Assembly: GCF_000715015.1 (NCBI RefSeq)
Contig: NZ_JMIW01000001.1
Coordinates: 744,001-808,000 of the forward strand
Reading direction: 5' to 3'
DNA length: 64,000 bases
From: Erythrobacter longus
GTDB lineage: Bacteria; Pseudomonadota; Alphaproteobacteria; Sphingomonadales; Sphingomonadaceae
The position numbers were made by a program, and so were the translations under genes. Under the pieces are notes generated by a model. That model was not told the origin of the DNA. It saw only the letters and a list, made by a program, of their open reading frames with translations, and ran no database searches. Of this stretch, positions 46,108 to 55,155 are shown one piece after another. How positions within the stretch are numbered: the stretch's first letter is position 1; each line of letters begins with the position of its first letter.

Positions 46108-46398
46108 CTACTTTCTCCAACCAGGGTAGACGGCGGTCACTACGCATTGGTCATCAAACTCGACAATTATCTGGCTGATTATACCTTCAGGAATGAAGTA
46201 TGCCTGCCCTATTTCGCTACAGCGCTCGATCAAATCTTCTTCATCGCTTGGGTATGTTAGAAGGTGCCCTTGTTCCTTGAGTTCTTTGGTCACAGCAATA
46301 GCGTTGTCGCCCACGTAGTGACCGTACGAGAACCACCAAAATGAAGCGCATAGCAATCCAAGCACAGAGAGGCCGACCAGGTACTTTCGTAATTTCAT
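46108..46398 (-). CDS. small membrane-anchored protein, possible immunity protein
   Basis: A 96-residue protein with a basic N-terminus (MKLRKY), one hydrophobic segment (about 8-26) and an acidic soluble domain ending VVTAVYPGWRK. It lies 47 bases downstream of the RHS tip in the same direction, the position expected of an immunity gene. I recognise no family. Its lower GC matches the RHS tip. The alternative is an unrelated small envelope protein. Confidence 0.5.
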   Translation of the reverse strand: MKLRKYLVGLSVLGLLCASFWWFSYGHYVGDNAIAVTKELKEQGHLLTYPSDEEDLIERCSEIGQAYFIPEGIISQIIVEFDDQCVVTAVYPGWRK

Positions 46399-46445
46399 GC
46401 GTGAAGTACTTCTCTCAGAGGAACGTACATGGCTTTCCGCAAGCC

Positions 46446-47332
46446 TTAATTTTTCAGTCTTGTCGCATAGAACTTTCTATTCTGGCTAGCATTATTAAAT
46501 CTCTCTGATGCTCTGCGTTCCGCTGGGGTTCTAACTAGAGGGTCAAGCCGACTTCTGGATGCACGGCCAGGCGCAGCCTGCGCATTCGCAGGCGCTGGAT
46601 GCCCCCGTCCACCCTCTGCTTGCACCGATTCGTCTGCAATAATTCCGGCAGCGCAGTTGCTGTTACAACTATTGCTTTGAGTCCAAGGATAAGGAACGTA
46701 GTCAATGTCATTGATTGTCAAAGCTTCATTGTATGCGTTACCGACAGCAAGGACAGTTTCATCAGACGCATTTATCCGGTTTCCTGGTACGCTGGTTGGA
46801 TCTTCGAGAAATTTTTTGAAATAGGCTTCATCATTCTTGTACGTACCATCCTTGACGTTCGGGTCTGATGGACGCAGCGCGCCGTCTTCGCCCCAATCGA
46901 ATGAGAAAATGACAGGGTCTTTGCCGGGTTCCTTCACCGCAACAAATGCGTGATCGAGGAAAAAGCCGTCAAAATAAACCGGACGACTGATGTAATATGC
47001 TTCCAGTCCACTAGGATCCACCCCATTAATCGGATCATTTCCGACATAGGCATAGAGGTTGTACTGGTCCTCATACCCGATGGGGTCGGTCTGGAGGAAG
47101 CGTCCGAGCGTTGGCGAGTAGATGCGGGCCCTTCGGCTGCCTGCAAAGGCAGGCGCTCAGGACGAAGCTTTGTAGTAATAGCGCAGGCGACGGCAGCGCC
47201 GGGGGCGCTGCCCCAAGCCGAGCCCCAGCTCTGGCAGCCACATCTGCGCTTGCTTCTCGAAGTGCCCCCGGCACTTGCTGCGTGGCGCGCGATACCTAAA
47301 CCGCCCCTTGGTCGCGATGTCATTGCCGCTGG
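46446..47332 (-). pseudogene. RHS-repeat core fragment with C-terminal toxin-like tip
   Basis: Reading on the minus strand: GRFRY, then [34 protein letters not shown], and [20 protein letters not shown]. This is the RHS-associated core, but with three extra segments between these blocks; the last contains an in-frame TGA (47157-47159). After DPSGLE an intact 190-residue tip follows (GTG 47021 to 46446). It has LDHAFVAV with a His, WGEDGAL, and [11 protein letters not shown] with a Cys, a His-then-Cys order seen in permuted NlpC/P60-like or LRAT-like hydrolases. The N-terminal RHS repeats are absent. The tip's enzymatic role is a guess. Confidence 0.75.
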
Positions 47333-47392
47333 CGGCGAAGGTGAGAGGCTTGCACCGGGATCACCTACCGGCAAATCCGGGTACGCATCGTT

Positions 47393-47413
47393 ATCCTGAA
47401 ATGAATTCAGGAT
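47393..47413. repeat. dispersed GTCATCCTGAA-type palindrome
   Basis: ATCCTGAA (47393-47400) pairs with TTCAGGAT (47406-47413). The flanks continue as a longer imperfect palindrome. It marks the edge of the RHS remnant. Confidence 0.7.
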
Positions 47414-47467
47414 GACGAAGGTGTTTGAGGCAATGTCGACACATTGGGTACAGCGCCGTGCCTCCCC

Positions 47468-48088
47468 TCACCCCTTCGCCAATTCCTCTTCGATCTGTCC
47501 CAAGCGTTCCTTGCCAAAGAACATTTCGGTGTCGCCGCCTTTTTGTCGTACGAACATCGTAGGGATACCAAAGCCGCCGCGCTCCACCGCGTGGCTGGTG
47601 TTGGCAACAAGGCCGTCTTTGACCTCTTGGCTTTGGCTGCGCTCGAACAGGTCCTTTGCATCAAATCCCGCATCGGCGACCGCTGCGCCAAGGCTTTGCG
47701 GGTCAAGCACGTCGACGCCTTCTTCCCAGATCGCAGGAAGCATCATGTCGACAAATTGCACCCCGCGCCCGTCTTGATCGGCTGCATAAAGCATGCGCTG
47801 CAAGGTGATGGAATTGAACGGAAACTGCGGGTGCATTTTGAACTTGGCCAGGTTGTGTCGGGCGATGAAACGGTTCATCTCAAGCATGTCGTATTCAACC
47901 TTGCCCTTCACATCCTTGTTGCGGATCCTCGGGGGCGCATTGCCGGTCAGCTTGTGCATTCCTCCAAGGAAAACCGGCGTTACATCAAGCTCTGCCCCGG
48001 TGCGCCGGACCACTTCGCGCAACGGCCCCCAGATCAGATAGGCATTGGGACTAACGAAATCGAAGATGAGCTCGACGCGGTTTGCCAT
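47468..48088 (-). CDS. DsbA-like 2-hydroxychromene-2-carboxylate isomerase family protein
   Basis: A 206-residue thioredoxin-fold protein of the kappa-GST/HCCA-isomerase group. FDFVSPNAYLIWGPL at the N-terminus replaces the CxxC of DsbA, with the Ser of DFVSP expected to activate glutathione. The helical insert contains MNRFIARHNLAKFKMHPQFP, and the end has VERGGFGIPTMFVRQKGG with the cis-Pro. These enzymes act in aromatic degradation or as general glutathione-dependent isomerases. ATG 48088 gives the standard start. It lies 28 bases downstream of the FkbM gene. Confidence 0.85.
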   Translation of the reverse strand: MANRVELIFDFVSPNAYLIWGPLREVVRRTGAELDVTPVFLGGMHKLTGNAPPRIRNKDVKGKVEYDMLEMNRFIARHNLAKFKMHPQFPFNSITLQRMLYAADQDGRGVQFVDMMLPAIWEEGVDVLDPQSLGAAVADAGFDAKDLFERSQSQEVKDGLVANTSHAVERGGFGIPTMFVRQKGGDTEMFFGKERLGQIEEELAKG

Positions 48089-48116
48089 GAAGTGTCCTCT
48101 CTCACCACAAATGGGT

Positions 48117-49226
48117 TCATTTCGGTTCACCAAGCAGATCGGAATGTCCCGAAGACGCCAGTTCATCGAACGTGATAGGCCGGGTTGTTGCACCCCGTTC
48201 GATCCGGCGCAAGTCATAGCCAAGCTCATCCACCAACAGAGCCCACAGCTTTCGCATGGTTTCAGGCTGCGTCTCGTGGAAAGAGGGAAGCCATTCGAGA
48301 ATCAAGCGGGGCCGGTGTTTTTTGATCGATTGCCTCGCCCCCAAAAGAGCTGCATATTCATAGCCTTCGACATCAATTTTCATCAAATCAATGCGCGAAA
48401 CATTGTTCTGCGCGATGATTGTATCAAGCGTGCTGCATTCGACCTCGCGCGTGGTCACAGTCTCACCGTAATTGGCCTGCGCCGCCTCAGCGACGGAAGC
48501 GACAGCCGAATTGCCGCCGCGCCGGGTTGAAAACTCATAGAAAGTAATCGTGCCCGGTTCATCACCCACAGCGCATTGGGCAACCGTGGTGCGCGGGGCA
48601 AACCCGTTCATGACGACATTTTCGAACAATAAGGTGCCAATTTCCGGCACGGCTTCGACGGCAATCACCTGCCCTGTTTCGCCCACAGCGCCTGCGCCGA
48701 TCAATGTGTAGGTGCCAAAGTTCGCACCCACATCAATAAAGGTCATGCCCGGCGCCAGAAGGCTCAGGATGAAATCGGTCAGATCACGGTCAAACCAACC
48801 GTCCCGGATAAGGTGGGGCACGATCGATGTGTCCGCGCCATCCACAAGCATCAAGTGACCGAACGCCGTTTCCAGCAGGACGTGCCCTTCCCCAACATAG
48901 CTTGCCGGCATACGCGGCCGCTGCTCGGCCTCAGGCTCAATGCGGGCCAGCGCTTTAAGGGCACCAGTCAACAACGCATCGCGCCCCGCAAAGTGCGGAT
49001 TGTCATCGCCAAGCTGTTCGCCTTCGCGCGTCAGCACCACGAACACTTCGTTCGCAAAGGTCGGCGTGAAATCATCCAGCGCGCTTACCAGAACGTCGCC
49101 CGGCACCTCTTCCAATCGCCCTTTGTGAAGAACAAGGCCTGCGACTGTGGCGGTGCCCGGCGGTCCAGCGGACGAAGACACAGCGCACCCGGGCAGCACG
49201 GCTGCAAACCCCTTGGGAGCAAGCAC
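48117..49226 (-). CDS. FkbM-family methyltransferase
   Basis: The protein is 369 residues from GTG 49226. An N-terminal region of about 130 residues precedes the methyltransferase domain, with motif I MTFIDVGANFGTYTLIGAG, then VIAVEAVPEIGTLLFENVVM and RIDLMKIDVEGYEYAALLGA, as in FkbM enzymes, which O-methylate sugars or polyketides. The frame stays protein-like for 75 more bases upstream, with DPFWQAAAEHLHSLNLDPHT, to an ATA codon at 49301 where an ATG would be expected; a TAG follows at 49317-49319. The start is therefore uncertain. Confidence 0.85.
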   Translation of the reverse strand: MLAPKGFAAVLPGCAVSSSAGPPGTATVAGLVLHKGRLEEVPGDVLVSALDDFTPTFANEVFVVLTREGEQLGDDNPHFAGRDALLTGALKALARIEPEAEQRPRMPASYVGEGHVLLETAFGHLMLVDGADTSIVPHLIRDGWFDRDLTDFILSLLAPGMTFIDVGANFGTYTLIGAGAVGETGQVIAVEAVPEIGTLLFENVVMNGFAPRTTVAQCAVGDEPGTITFYEFSTRRGGNSAVASVAEAAQANYGETVTTREVECSTLDTIIAQNNVSRIDLMKIDVEGYEYAALLGARQSIKKHRPRLILEWLPSFHETQPETMRKLWALLVDELGYDLRRIERGATTRPITFDELASSGHSDLLGEPK

Positions 49227-49316
49227 GGTGTGCGGGTCGAGGTTAAGGGAATGGAGGTGTTCGGCAGCAGCCTGCCAGAACGGATCTTGCGTATCAGATA
49301 TGCTGCTGAATTCGCA

Positions 49317-49333
49317 CTATACCAAAAGTATAG
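49317..49333. promoter_or_regulatory. CTATAC/GTATAG inverted repeat upstream of the FkbM gene
   Basis: CTATAC (49317-49322) and GTATAG (49328-49333) are exact inverted copies around five bases. On the minus strand they form TATACT- and TATAGT-like -10 elements, so this may be a promoter or operator for the FkbM gene. The gap 49227-49610 shows no other gene. Confidence 0.35.
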
Positions 49334-49610
49334 CAAGCAAGTAATCCAACAAAATGGGCCGATCCATCATACTAAAATTCCCGTTAAGGCCGTTCTTCTT
49401 CAATTCTTTAGGATCATTTTGTAAAATGGTCCCACGTACCGCCAATGGGGGTACAGGCTGATGGCCAAAAGAAATGTCGTTCCGGCCGCCCGCAATGGTC
49501 CTTCCGATGGGTCATACCGATTGGGGCGGATGTGCTTAGGAGCCGGGGTGCTGCGCCGATGCGTAGAACCTCGGCTCTTTGCGTTTGAGGCGCGATACGC
49601 CGAAGCGCGA

Positions 49611-51125
49611 TCAATGCGGCGCAAGACCAAGCTCAAGGCCAGTACGATCTTCCAGCGCATATTTGTCAAACAAATCGGCACTTGCCTTATTAAGCCCGAC
49701 AACGCGCGTATGGCGGCCATTGCGGCGCATGCGTTCGACCACTTTTTCGAGCGCGCCGATGGCCGAAATGTCCCAGAAATGCGCTTTGGAGACGTCAACC
49801 ACGACATTGTGCGCGGCGTCTTCATATTGGCTTTCCGGGCCAAGCATGTCCTGAAACTTCTCAACGCTGGCAAAGAATATCTCGCCAGTGACGATGTAGA
49901 CCGCACTGTGGGGACGGCGCACGCGTTCGACGGTGAAGAGGTTCTTGACCTTCTGCGCAAAGAAAATGCCCGAAAGCAGCACTCCAACCAGCACGCCCAT
50001 AGCAAGGTCGTGGGTCCACACCACCACCACCACAGTGGCCAGCATCACAATCGAGCTGCTCGCCGGGTGACGGCGAAGGTTGGGGATCGAATTCCAGCTG
50101 AATGTCCCGATGCTGACCATAATCATGACCGCAACCAGCGCTGGCATCGGCACTTGTCCCACATAGGGGCCAAGCACGGTCAGCAGGAACAAGAGGAATG
50201 CGCCCGCGGTAAAGGTCGACAAACGCCCGCGCCCGCCAGAGGCCACGTTAATCACAGACTGACCGATCATCGCGCACCCGCCCATGCCGCCAAAGAAGGC
50301 TGCCACAATATTGGCGATGCCCTGGCCTGCGCCTTCGCGCTGTTTGTTGCTGTCGGTGTGGGTCATATCATCGACGATCTGCGCGGTAAGGAAACTTTCA
50401 AGCAGACCCACCGCCGCCATGGTCGCCGAATAAGGCGCGATGATCTTCAAGGTTTCCCACGTCAGCGGTACATCTGGGATGGCGAAACTTGGAAGGCCGC
50501 TGGGAAGCTCGCCCGCGCCCGCCACATTGTTTACCGGAAGGCCCCAATAAATGGCCGCAGCCGTAAGCAGAACGATCGCCACCAGCGGACTTGGCACAAC
50601 TTTGGTGATGCGCGGGAAACCGTAAATAATGCCAAGACCAAGCGCGACCATCGCCCAGGTCCACGGGCCCACGCCTTCATTACCGGGCAAAAGCTGGGGC
50701 AGCTGCGCCATGAAAATCAGGATCGCGAGCGCATTGACAAAGCCAGTGATCACGCTGCGCGAGACAAATTGCATCAACAGGTTGAGCCGCAAGATCGCTG
50801 CAATCCCCTGGAAAATCCCCATAAGGATGGTCGCGGCAAACAGGTATTCCACGCCGTGATCGCGCACCAAGGGGATCACCACAACAGCGACAGCCGCCGT
50901 CGCAGCCGAAATCATACCCGGACGCCCGCCCGTAAAGGCGATCACCATCGCAATTGCGACACTGGCATAAAGGCCAACGCTCGGATCAACGCCTGCGATC
51001 AGGGCAAAGCCGATAGCCTCGGGGATCAGCGCAAGCGCAACAACAATCCCCGCAAGGATATCAGCGCGCGGCTGAGCCAGCCAATCACGGCGAAAAGTAT
51101 CCGCGAACGTAGCGGTTTGGGTCAT
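49611..51125 (-). CDS. SulP-family anion transporter with STAS domain
   Basis: A 504-residue inner-membrane protein. About 12-14 membrane segments start with [20 protein letters not shown] and [20 protein letters not shown], and include the [20 protein letters not shown] motif. A cytoplasmic STAS domain begins near 385, with [20 protein letters not shown]. The family moves sulfate, bicarbonate or other anions; in marine relatives bicarbonate (BicA-like) or sulfate are both possible. No sulfur-assimilation gene is adjacent. The opposite strand is also open across the whole gene, but that frame is a shadow. Confidence 0.92.
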   Translation of the reverse strand: MTQTATFADTFRRDWLAQPRADILAGIVVALALIPEAIGFALIAGVDPSVGLYASVAIAMVIAFTGGRPGMISAATAAVAVVVIPLVRDHGVEYLFAATILMGIFQGIAAILRLNLLMQFVSRSVITGFVNALAILIFMAQLPQLLPGNEGVGPWTWAMVALGLGIIYGFPRITKVVPSPLVAIVLLTAAAIYWGLPVNNVAGAGELPSGLPSFAIPDVPLTWETLKIIAPYSATMAAVGLLESFLTAQIVDDMTHTDSNKQREGAGQGIANIVAAFFGGMGGCAMIGQSVINVASGGRGRLSTFTAGAFLLFLLTVLGPYVGQVPMPALVAVMIMVSIGTFSWNSIPNLRRHPASSSIVMLATVVVVVWTHDLAMGVLVGVLLSGIFFAQKVKNLFTVERVRRPHSAVYIVTGEIFFASVEKFQDMLGPESQYEDAAHNVVVDVSKAHFWDISAIGALEKVVERMRRNGRHTRVVGLNKASADLFDKYALEDRTGLELGLAPH

Positions 51126-51309
51126 TGAGGCGGTGTCCTGATGTCTTTCGTGACATCGAAGGGAATGCCACGTGAGGTGAAGCGAGCCTCTAGGCGTTTA
51201 CGCTGCAATGCACAAGAACGGCTGTCAGCGCGCGGCCTCATGTTATTGATGGACCCTCGGCAGACCGTGCTTTCACCTTAACCCGGCAAAAATCGGGTCC
51301 CGACCATCT

Positions 51310-51858
51310 CTAAGGATTTGAAGCTTCCATCCCCAGCACGTCGCGCGCGGTTTCAACGCTTGCCTCTTCGGGCGTTTCACATGCCTGCCCGGCCAGATAC
51401 CCCTTGAGGAAGCTTCGCCGCGCCACGCCAGCAAAAATGGCCGCTTCCCAGCGTTTCCTTTCAGCCCTTGCACCAGACAGGCGGCGAACAATGCTGCGAA
51501 AAGGGATCATTCCTCCCAAAACATCGCCGCCCACTTGAAGCCCGCGATTTACCAATCCGCGCCGTTCTGCCGGTTCATTTGCGTCCGGGCCAAGGACCGC
51601 ATCAAGCCGTGCAATCTCTGTGCGCACAGCGTCGCATCCCGCGACCTCTGTGAGGTTGTATGGCTCCTCTTGTGCCAGAGTGAGGATCAGCGGGATCTCT
51701 TTGCTGCGAAGGTTGAGATCGCTTAGCGGCTGCGTCACAGCATCGACCGCATCCTCACCAATGCTATCCTCTTTTGCACCGCTTTGTGCATGGGCGGTGC
51801 CGGGGGAAAGCAAGGATAGGGTTAGGCTCATGGCTATCAGGAAAGTGTATCGCGTCAC
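51310..51858 (-). CDS. exported protein, unknown function
   Basis: A 182-residue protein with a signal peptide (cleavage near AHA-QS). The mature part has GEDAVDAVTQPLSDLNLRSK, a Cys in EVAGCDAVRTEIARLDAVLG, and a small-residue stretch NRGLQVGGDVLGGMIPFRSI that may be membrane-active, with a second Cys in AGQACETPEE. I recall similar unnamed proteins in sphingomonads. The start overlaps the stop of the preceding gene by four bases (ATGA), so it is coupled to it. Confidence 0.7.
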   Translation of the reverse strand: MTRYTFLIAMSLTLSLLSPGTAHAQSGAKEDSIGEDAVDAVTQPLSDLNLRSKEIPLILTLAQEEPYNLTEVAGCDAVRTEIARLDAVLGPDANEPAERRGLVNRGLQVGGDVLGGMIPFRSIVRRLSGARAERKRWEAAIFAGVARRSFLKGYLAGQACETPEEASVETARDVLGMEASNP

Positions 51859-52355
51859 GCCGGTTGCTCCTTCTTTTCGGCGTTTTGCATATTCGCGGCA
51901 TCAGCTTTCAACAATTGCAGCTCGCGTTTAAGTTCTGCTTTGTCGGTCAGTCGCGCTAGACCGCTGTTGGTTAGCCCTGCTAATGCGATCCCGCCGTGCA
52001 CGATGAGCGGGATCATCGCGCCTTGCTGAATGAGATTTGCGGCAAGGCCGGACAAGCCGACCAGCAGCAGAAATTCGGCTGAGAATATCGTCAGAACCCG
52101 AATTCTGAAAAGACCGCCGATGAACAGCAAACTACCGAAAACGGCCCATTGGATTGCAATGATCTGCGCCGCGACCCCGCCTTCAAAACCGGTCATCGGA
52201 TTGACGAGCAAAGGAACGAATATCTGCGTAAAGCCCAGACCTGCGACAAACATTGCTGTCACCGCCGCGATATGATCGACCGCGCCGCCTTGCTTCACCG
52301 GCTTTGGTGCCGGAGCTGGCACGAATGGCGCTGCTTGGTTGGTGTTTACGGACAT
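51855..52355 (-). CDS. four-segment membrane protein, unknown function
   Basis: A 166-residue protein with a Pro/Ala-rich N-terminus, about four membrane segments (HIAAVTAMFVAGLGFTQIFV, IIAIQWAVFGSLLFIGGLF, EFLLLVGLSGLAANLI, MIPLIVHGGIALAGLT) and a charged C-terminal helix rich in Lys and Glu. ATG 52355 is chosen for the MSVNTNQ start. It is upstream of, and overlaps, the exported protein gene, and downstream of a periplasmic coiled-coil gene. These three probably form one envelope-related operon. Confidence 0.65.
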   Translation of the reverse strand: MSVNTNQAAPFVPAPAPKPVKQGGAVDHIAAVTAMFVAGLGFTQIFVPLLVNPMTGFEGGVAAQIIAIQWAVFGSLLFIGGLFRIRVLTIFSAEFLLLVGLSGLAANLIQQGAMIPLIVHGGIALAGLTNSGLARLTDKAELKRELQLLKADAANMQNAEKKEQPA

Positions 52356-52411
52356 ATCTTCTCTCCTCGTCATCGCTTCTTGCAACAAGCATGGCCTCGC
52401 AGGTCAGGACC

Positions 52412-52939
52412 TTAGATGCGTGCCTGTCGCCTGCTAGCACGCTCAGCTTCGGCTTTCAGCGCGCGCCCTTCCTCGATCTTGGCCTCGGCCTTTTGAACTG
52501 CGTCCTGTGCATCATTTTGCCGATCTTGCGCTTTCTCAAGATCGCGGGCGCCCTTTTCGCTGCGCTCGGAAAACTTTTCCCAGTCAGAAGAGAGGCGTTC
52601 CGCTTGCTTAGCCCAGTCGCGCGCTTCCTCGGCATCGCCAACGAAGGGGCGTGCAGCAAGGCTTTGAAAAGCGGCTTGCGCGTTTTCAGCCCGGCTGAGC
52701 GACGTATCGCGCAAATCCTGAGCGTTCACGACCGCAGCGCTGTGTTTCACAAGATCGCGCTGTGCCTTTTGAAGATCGCTTAGGCCCTCCGCTTCAAGCT
52801 GATTGCCGCGATCCCAGTTTTTCTGGAATTCACCCGACACGATGATGCCAGCAGAGCCCTGCTGGTCTTGAGCAAAAGCGACCTGAGGTGCTGCAAGCGA
52901 GGCAAGAGCAAGTCCGGTGGCAATCATAAACGTTTTCAT
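52412..52939 (-). CDS. periplasmic coiled-coil protein, unknown function
   Basis: A 175-residue protein with a signal peptide (MKTFMIATGLALASLAAPQV, cleavage near AFA-QD), followed by long amphipathic helices rich in Ala, Glu, Gln, Lys and Arg with heptad patterns, ending ERASRRQARI. No cysteines. It resembles periplasmic helical filament-type proteins, but no family is recognised. The divergent LysR gene starts 100 bases away and may control it. Confidence 0.65.
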   Translation of the reverse strand: MKTFMIATGLALASLAAPQVAFAQDQQGSAGIIVSGEFQKNWDRGNQLEAEGLSDLQKAQRDLVKHSAAVVNAQDLRDTSLSRAENAQAAFQSLAARPFVGDAEEARDWAKQAERLSSDWEKFSERSEKGARDLEKAQDRQNDAQDAVQKAEAKIEEGRALKAEAERASRRQARI

Positions 52940-53039
52940 CAGTTATTTCCTTCGATCTGTTGGAGAGGCGTCTAAACGCCATTTTATATTTTGAAAAACG
53001 CGATTGTCTGAATTTTGTTTTTGGATTATCCGAATTGAA

Positions 53040-53879
53040 ATGGATATTACCGCCTTTCAAACCTTCCTCGCTGCAGCTGCTACGGGTAGCTTTTCGGGCG
53101 CTTCACAGAGGGTCAATGCCAGCCCGTCGAGCGTGACAGAACGGATCAAACAGCTTGAACATCGCCTCGGCACTAAGCTGTTCATTCGCGACAAACGCGG
53201 GTGCCAACTGACCCCTGCTGGGGAGAAATTCATGGGCCCTGCGCGTCAGGCGGTGCGAGCATGGGAGGTGGCGCGCTACGAGGTTTCCTTGCCTGAACGC
53301 TTTGAACGCTCGCTCTCATTTGGCGGCCAGTATTTCTTGTGGGATCGCTTGCTTCTGGGCTGGCTTGATGATGTGCGCGAGGCTGCACCTGATTTGGCGC
53401 TGCGTGTGACCGCCGGGGCATGGGCAAGGCTCAACCGTGACTTGGCAGAGGGTATTTTGGATATGATCGTTGTCCACGACCCCATTTTCCGCCGCGATAT
53501 CAGCGCTGAGCGGTTATTTGAGGATCAATTGATCCTGGTAACGGCAGGCGATCCGGCAAGATGGAGAGAGGACTTTGTGCGGGTCGACTGGGGGCGCTCG
53601 CTTGGCCTTGAAATTGCTGCTCGCCTTGGCTTGAGGCCAGAGTCCGGGCTGGTGCTCGACCTTGGGCAGCGTTCTGCCAGATGGCTGATTACTAATGGAA
53701 AATCCGGCTATATGCCCGAATATCTGGTCAAGCCGCTGTTGGAAAGCGGGAAGCTCACCACGATCGAAAACGCGCCAAGTTTCGAATTTCCCGCCTATGT
53801 TTGCTGGCGTGAAGATGTAGATCCAGACCTTGCAAAAGAGGTTGTCGAGAGCCTTAAGCGAAGATCGCCAGCCCCCTGA
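53040..53879 (+). CDS. LysR-family transcriptional regulator
   Basis: A 279-residue protein, MDITAFQTFLAAAATGSFSG, with the HTH through SPSSVTERIKQLEHRLGTKL, a linker and an effector domain (LSFGGQYFLWDRLLLGWLDD, DMIVVHDPIFRRDI). ATG 53040 gives the usual LysR start. It diverges from the envelope operon at 52939. The 100-base gap contains A/T-rich half-sites of the TTGTCTGAA type that might be its operator. The stop is followed by a 13-bp direct repeat (CCTGAAAGAGCCG, twice near 53874-53900). Confidence 0.88.
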   Translation: MDITAFQTFLAAAATGSFSGASQRVNASPSSVTERIKQLEHRLGTKLFIRDKRGCQLTPAGEKFMGPARQAVRAWEVARYEVSLPERFERSLSFGGQYFLWDRLLLGWLDDVREAAPDLALRVTAGAWARLNRDLAEGILDMIVVHDPIFRRDISAERLFEDQLILVTAGDPARWREDFVRVDWGRSLGLEIAARLGLRPESGLVLDLGQRSARWLITNGKSGYMPEYLVKPLLESGKLTTIENAPSFEFPAYVCWREDVDPDLAKEVVESLKRRSPAP

Positions 53880-53925
53880 AAGAGCCGCCTGAAAGAGCCG
53901 CCTGAACCAGACCCCTGAAAACGTG

Positions 53926-55143
53926 TCAGATGCCCGCAGCGGCGAGCGCCTGATCCATGTCTTCGATGATGTCTTGGATATCCTCAAGGCCCACATTGAT
54001 CCGCAAAAGCCCTTCGGTGACGCCCATTTCAGCGCGGCCTTCCTCGCCCATATTGGCGTGAGTGGTGCTGGCCGGATGGCACATCAAGCTGCGCGCATCG
54101 CCGATGTTGTTGGAGATGTCGATCAGTTCCAACGCATTGAGAATTTCAAACGCCCGCTCTCGTGTCTGCACATCAAATGCGAAGATCGGCCCTGTTGCGT
54201 CCATCTGCGTCATCGCCAGATCATGGCGCGGGTGGCTGGGAAGGCCGGGATGCTGCATCAGGCCGCCCGCTTCTGTGACGCGCGGCTCCATAAATTCGCC
54301 CAATTGAACCGCATTTCGGCTTTGCTGATGAGCCCGCAACGACAGCGTCTCCAGCCCCTTGTGCACCACCCATGCGTTGAAGGGCGCAATATTGGGTCCG
54401 GTGTTGCGCTGAAACGGGAGGAGCACCTCATTGATCCATTCCTCGGTTCCACAAACCGCGCCCGCCAGCACGCGGCCTTGTCCATCCATAAGCTTGGTCG
54501 CGCTGTAGGCGACGACATCTGCGCCAAACTCCATCGGGCGTTGCAGCACAGGCGAGGCAAATGCGTTGTCCACCACCGTTGTGATCCCGTGCGCCCGCGC
54601 CAGGTCGCAAACGAATTGCAGGTCAACAATGTCGAGCGTGGGGTTCGCAGGGCTTTCGAAGAAGAACACGCGTGTATTGGGCCGGATCGCAGCTTCCCAA
54701 GCGGCATTGTCCGCGCTGTCGATCACGCTCGTCTCGACCCCAAAGCGGGGCAACAGGTGATCAACCAGCCAGCGGCAAGAGCCAAAGGCGGCGCGCGCCG
54801 CTACCACATGGTCACCTGCTGACACCTGACACAAAAGCGCCGCTGTCATCGCTGCCATGCCGGATGCCTGAGCACGGCAGGCCTCGGCCCCTTCCATCAA
54901 GGCAATCCGTTCTTCCAGCATCGCAACGGTCGGATTTTGCAAGCGCGAATAGGTCATACCTTGCGCCTCGCCTGCAAAGCGATCTGCCACGGTTTGGGCA
55001 TCGTCATAGGTATAGCCCGAGGTGAGGAAGAGCGCCTCACTCGTCTCGCCATGCTCGCTGCGCCATGTACCGCCGCGCACAGCTTGTGTTTGCGGTCGCC
55101 ATTTGCGCGTTACCGCGCGGTCCATTCCGGTGGTCTTCTTCAT
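53926..55143 (-). CDS. metZ: O-succinylhomoserine sulfhydrylase
   Basis: A 405-residue PLP enzyme of the Cys/Met metabolism family that makes homocysteine from O-succinyl- (or O-acetyl-)homoserine and sulfide. Seen are YTYDDAQTVADRFAGEAQGM, TYSRLQNPTVAMLEERIALM, the Schiff-base Lys in AYSATKLMDGQG, ASPVLQRP, and the C-terminal LMCHPASTTHANM. MetZ is favoured over MetB by length and overall similarity, but this is not certain. It begins 12 bases after the TetR gene on the same strand, so its expression may depend on that regulator. Confidence 0.9.
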   Translation of the reverse strand: MKKTTGMDRAVTRKWRPQTQAVRGGTWRSEHGETSEALFLTSGYTYDDAQTVADRFAGEAQGMTYSRLQNPTVAMLEERIALMEGAEACRAQASGMAAMTAALLCQVSAGDHVVAARAAFGSCRWLVDHLLPRFGVETSVIDSADNAAWEAAIRPNTRVFFFESPANPTLDIVDLQFVCDLARAHGITTVVDNAFASPVLQRPMEFGADVVAYSATKLMDGQGRVLAGAVCGTEEWINEVLLPFQRNTGPNIAPFNAWVVHKGLETLSLRAHQQSRNAVQLGEFMEPRVTEAGGLMQHPGLPSHPRHDLAMTQMDATGPIFAFDVQTRERAFEILNALELIDISNNIGDARSLMCHPASTTHANMGEEGRAEMGVTEGLLRINVGLEDIQDIIEDMDQALAAAGI

Positions 55144-55155
55144 ATCGAGCGCGGC

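Noticed and set aside
49461..51128. 555-residue plus-strand open frame opposite the SulP gene
   Set aside because: Very rich in His, Arg and Lys without any domain. The minus strand encodes a clear transporter with a STAS domain.
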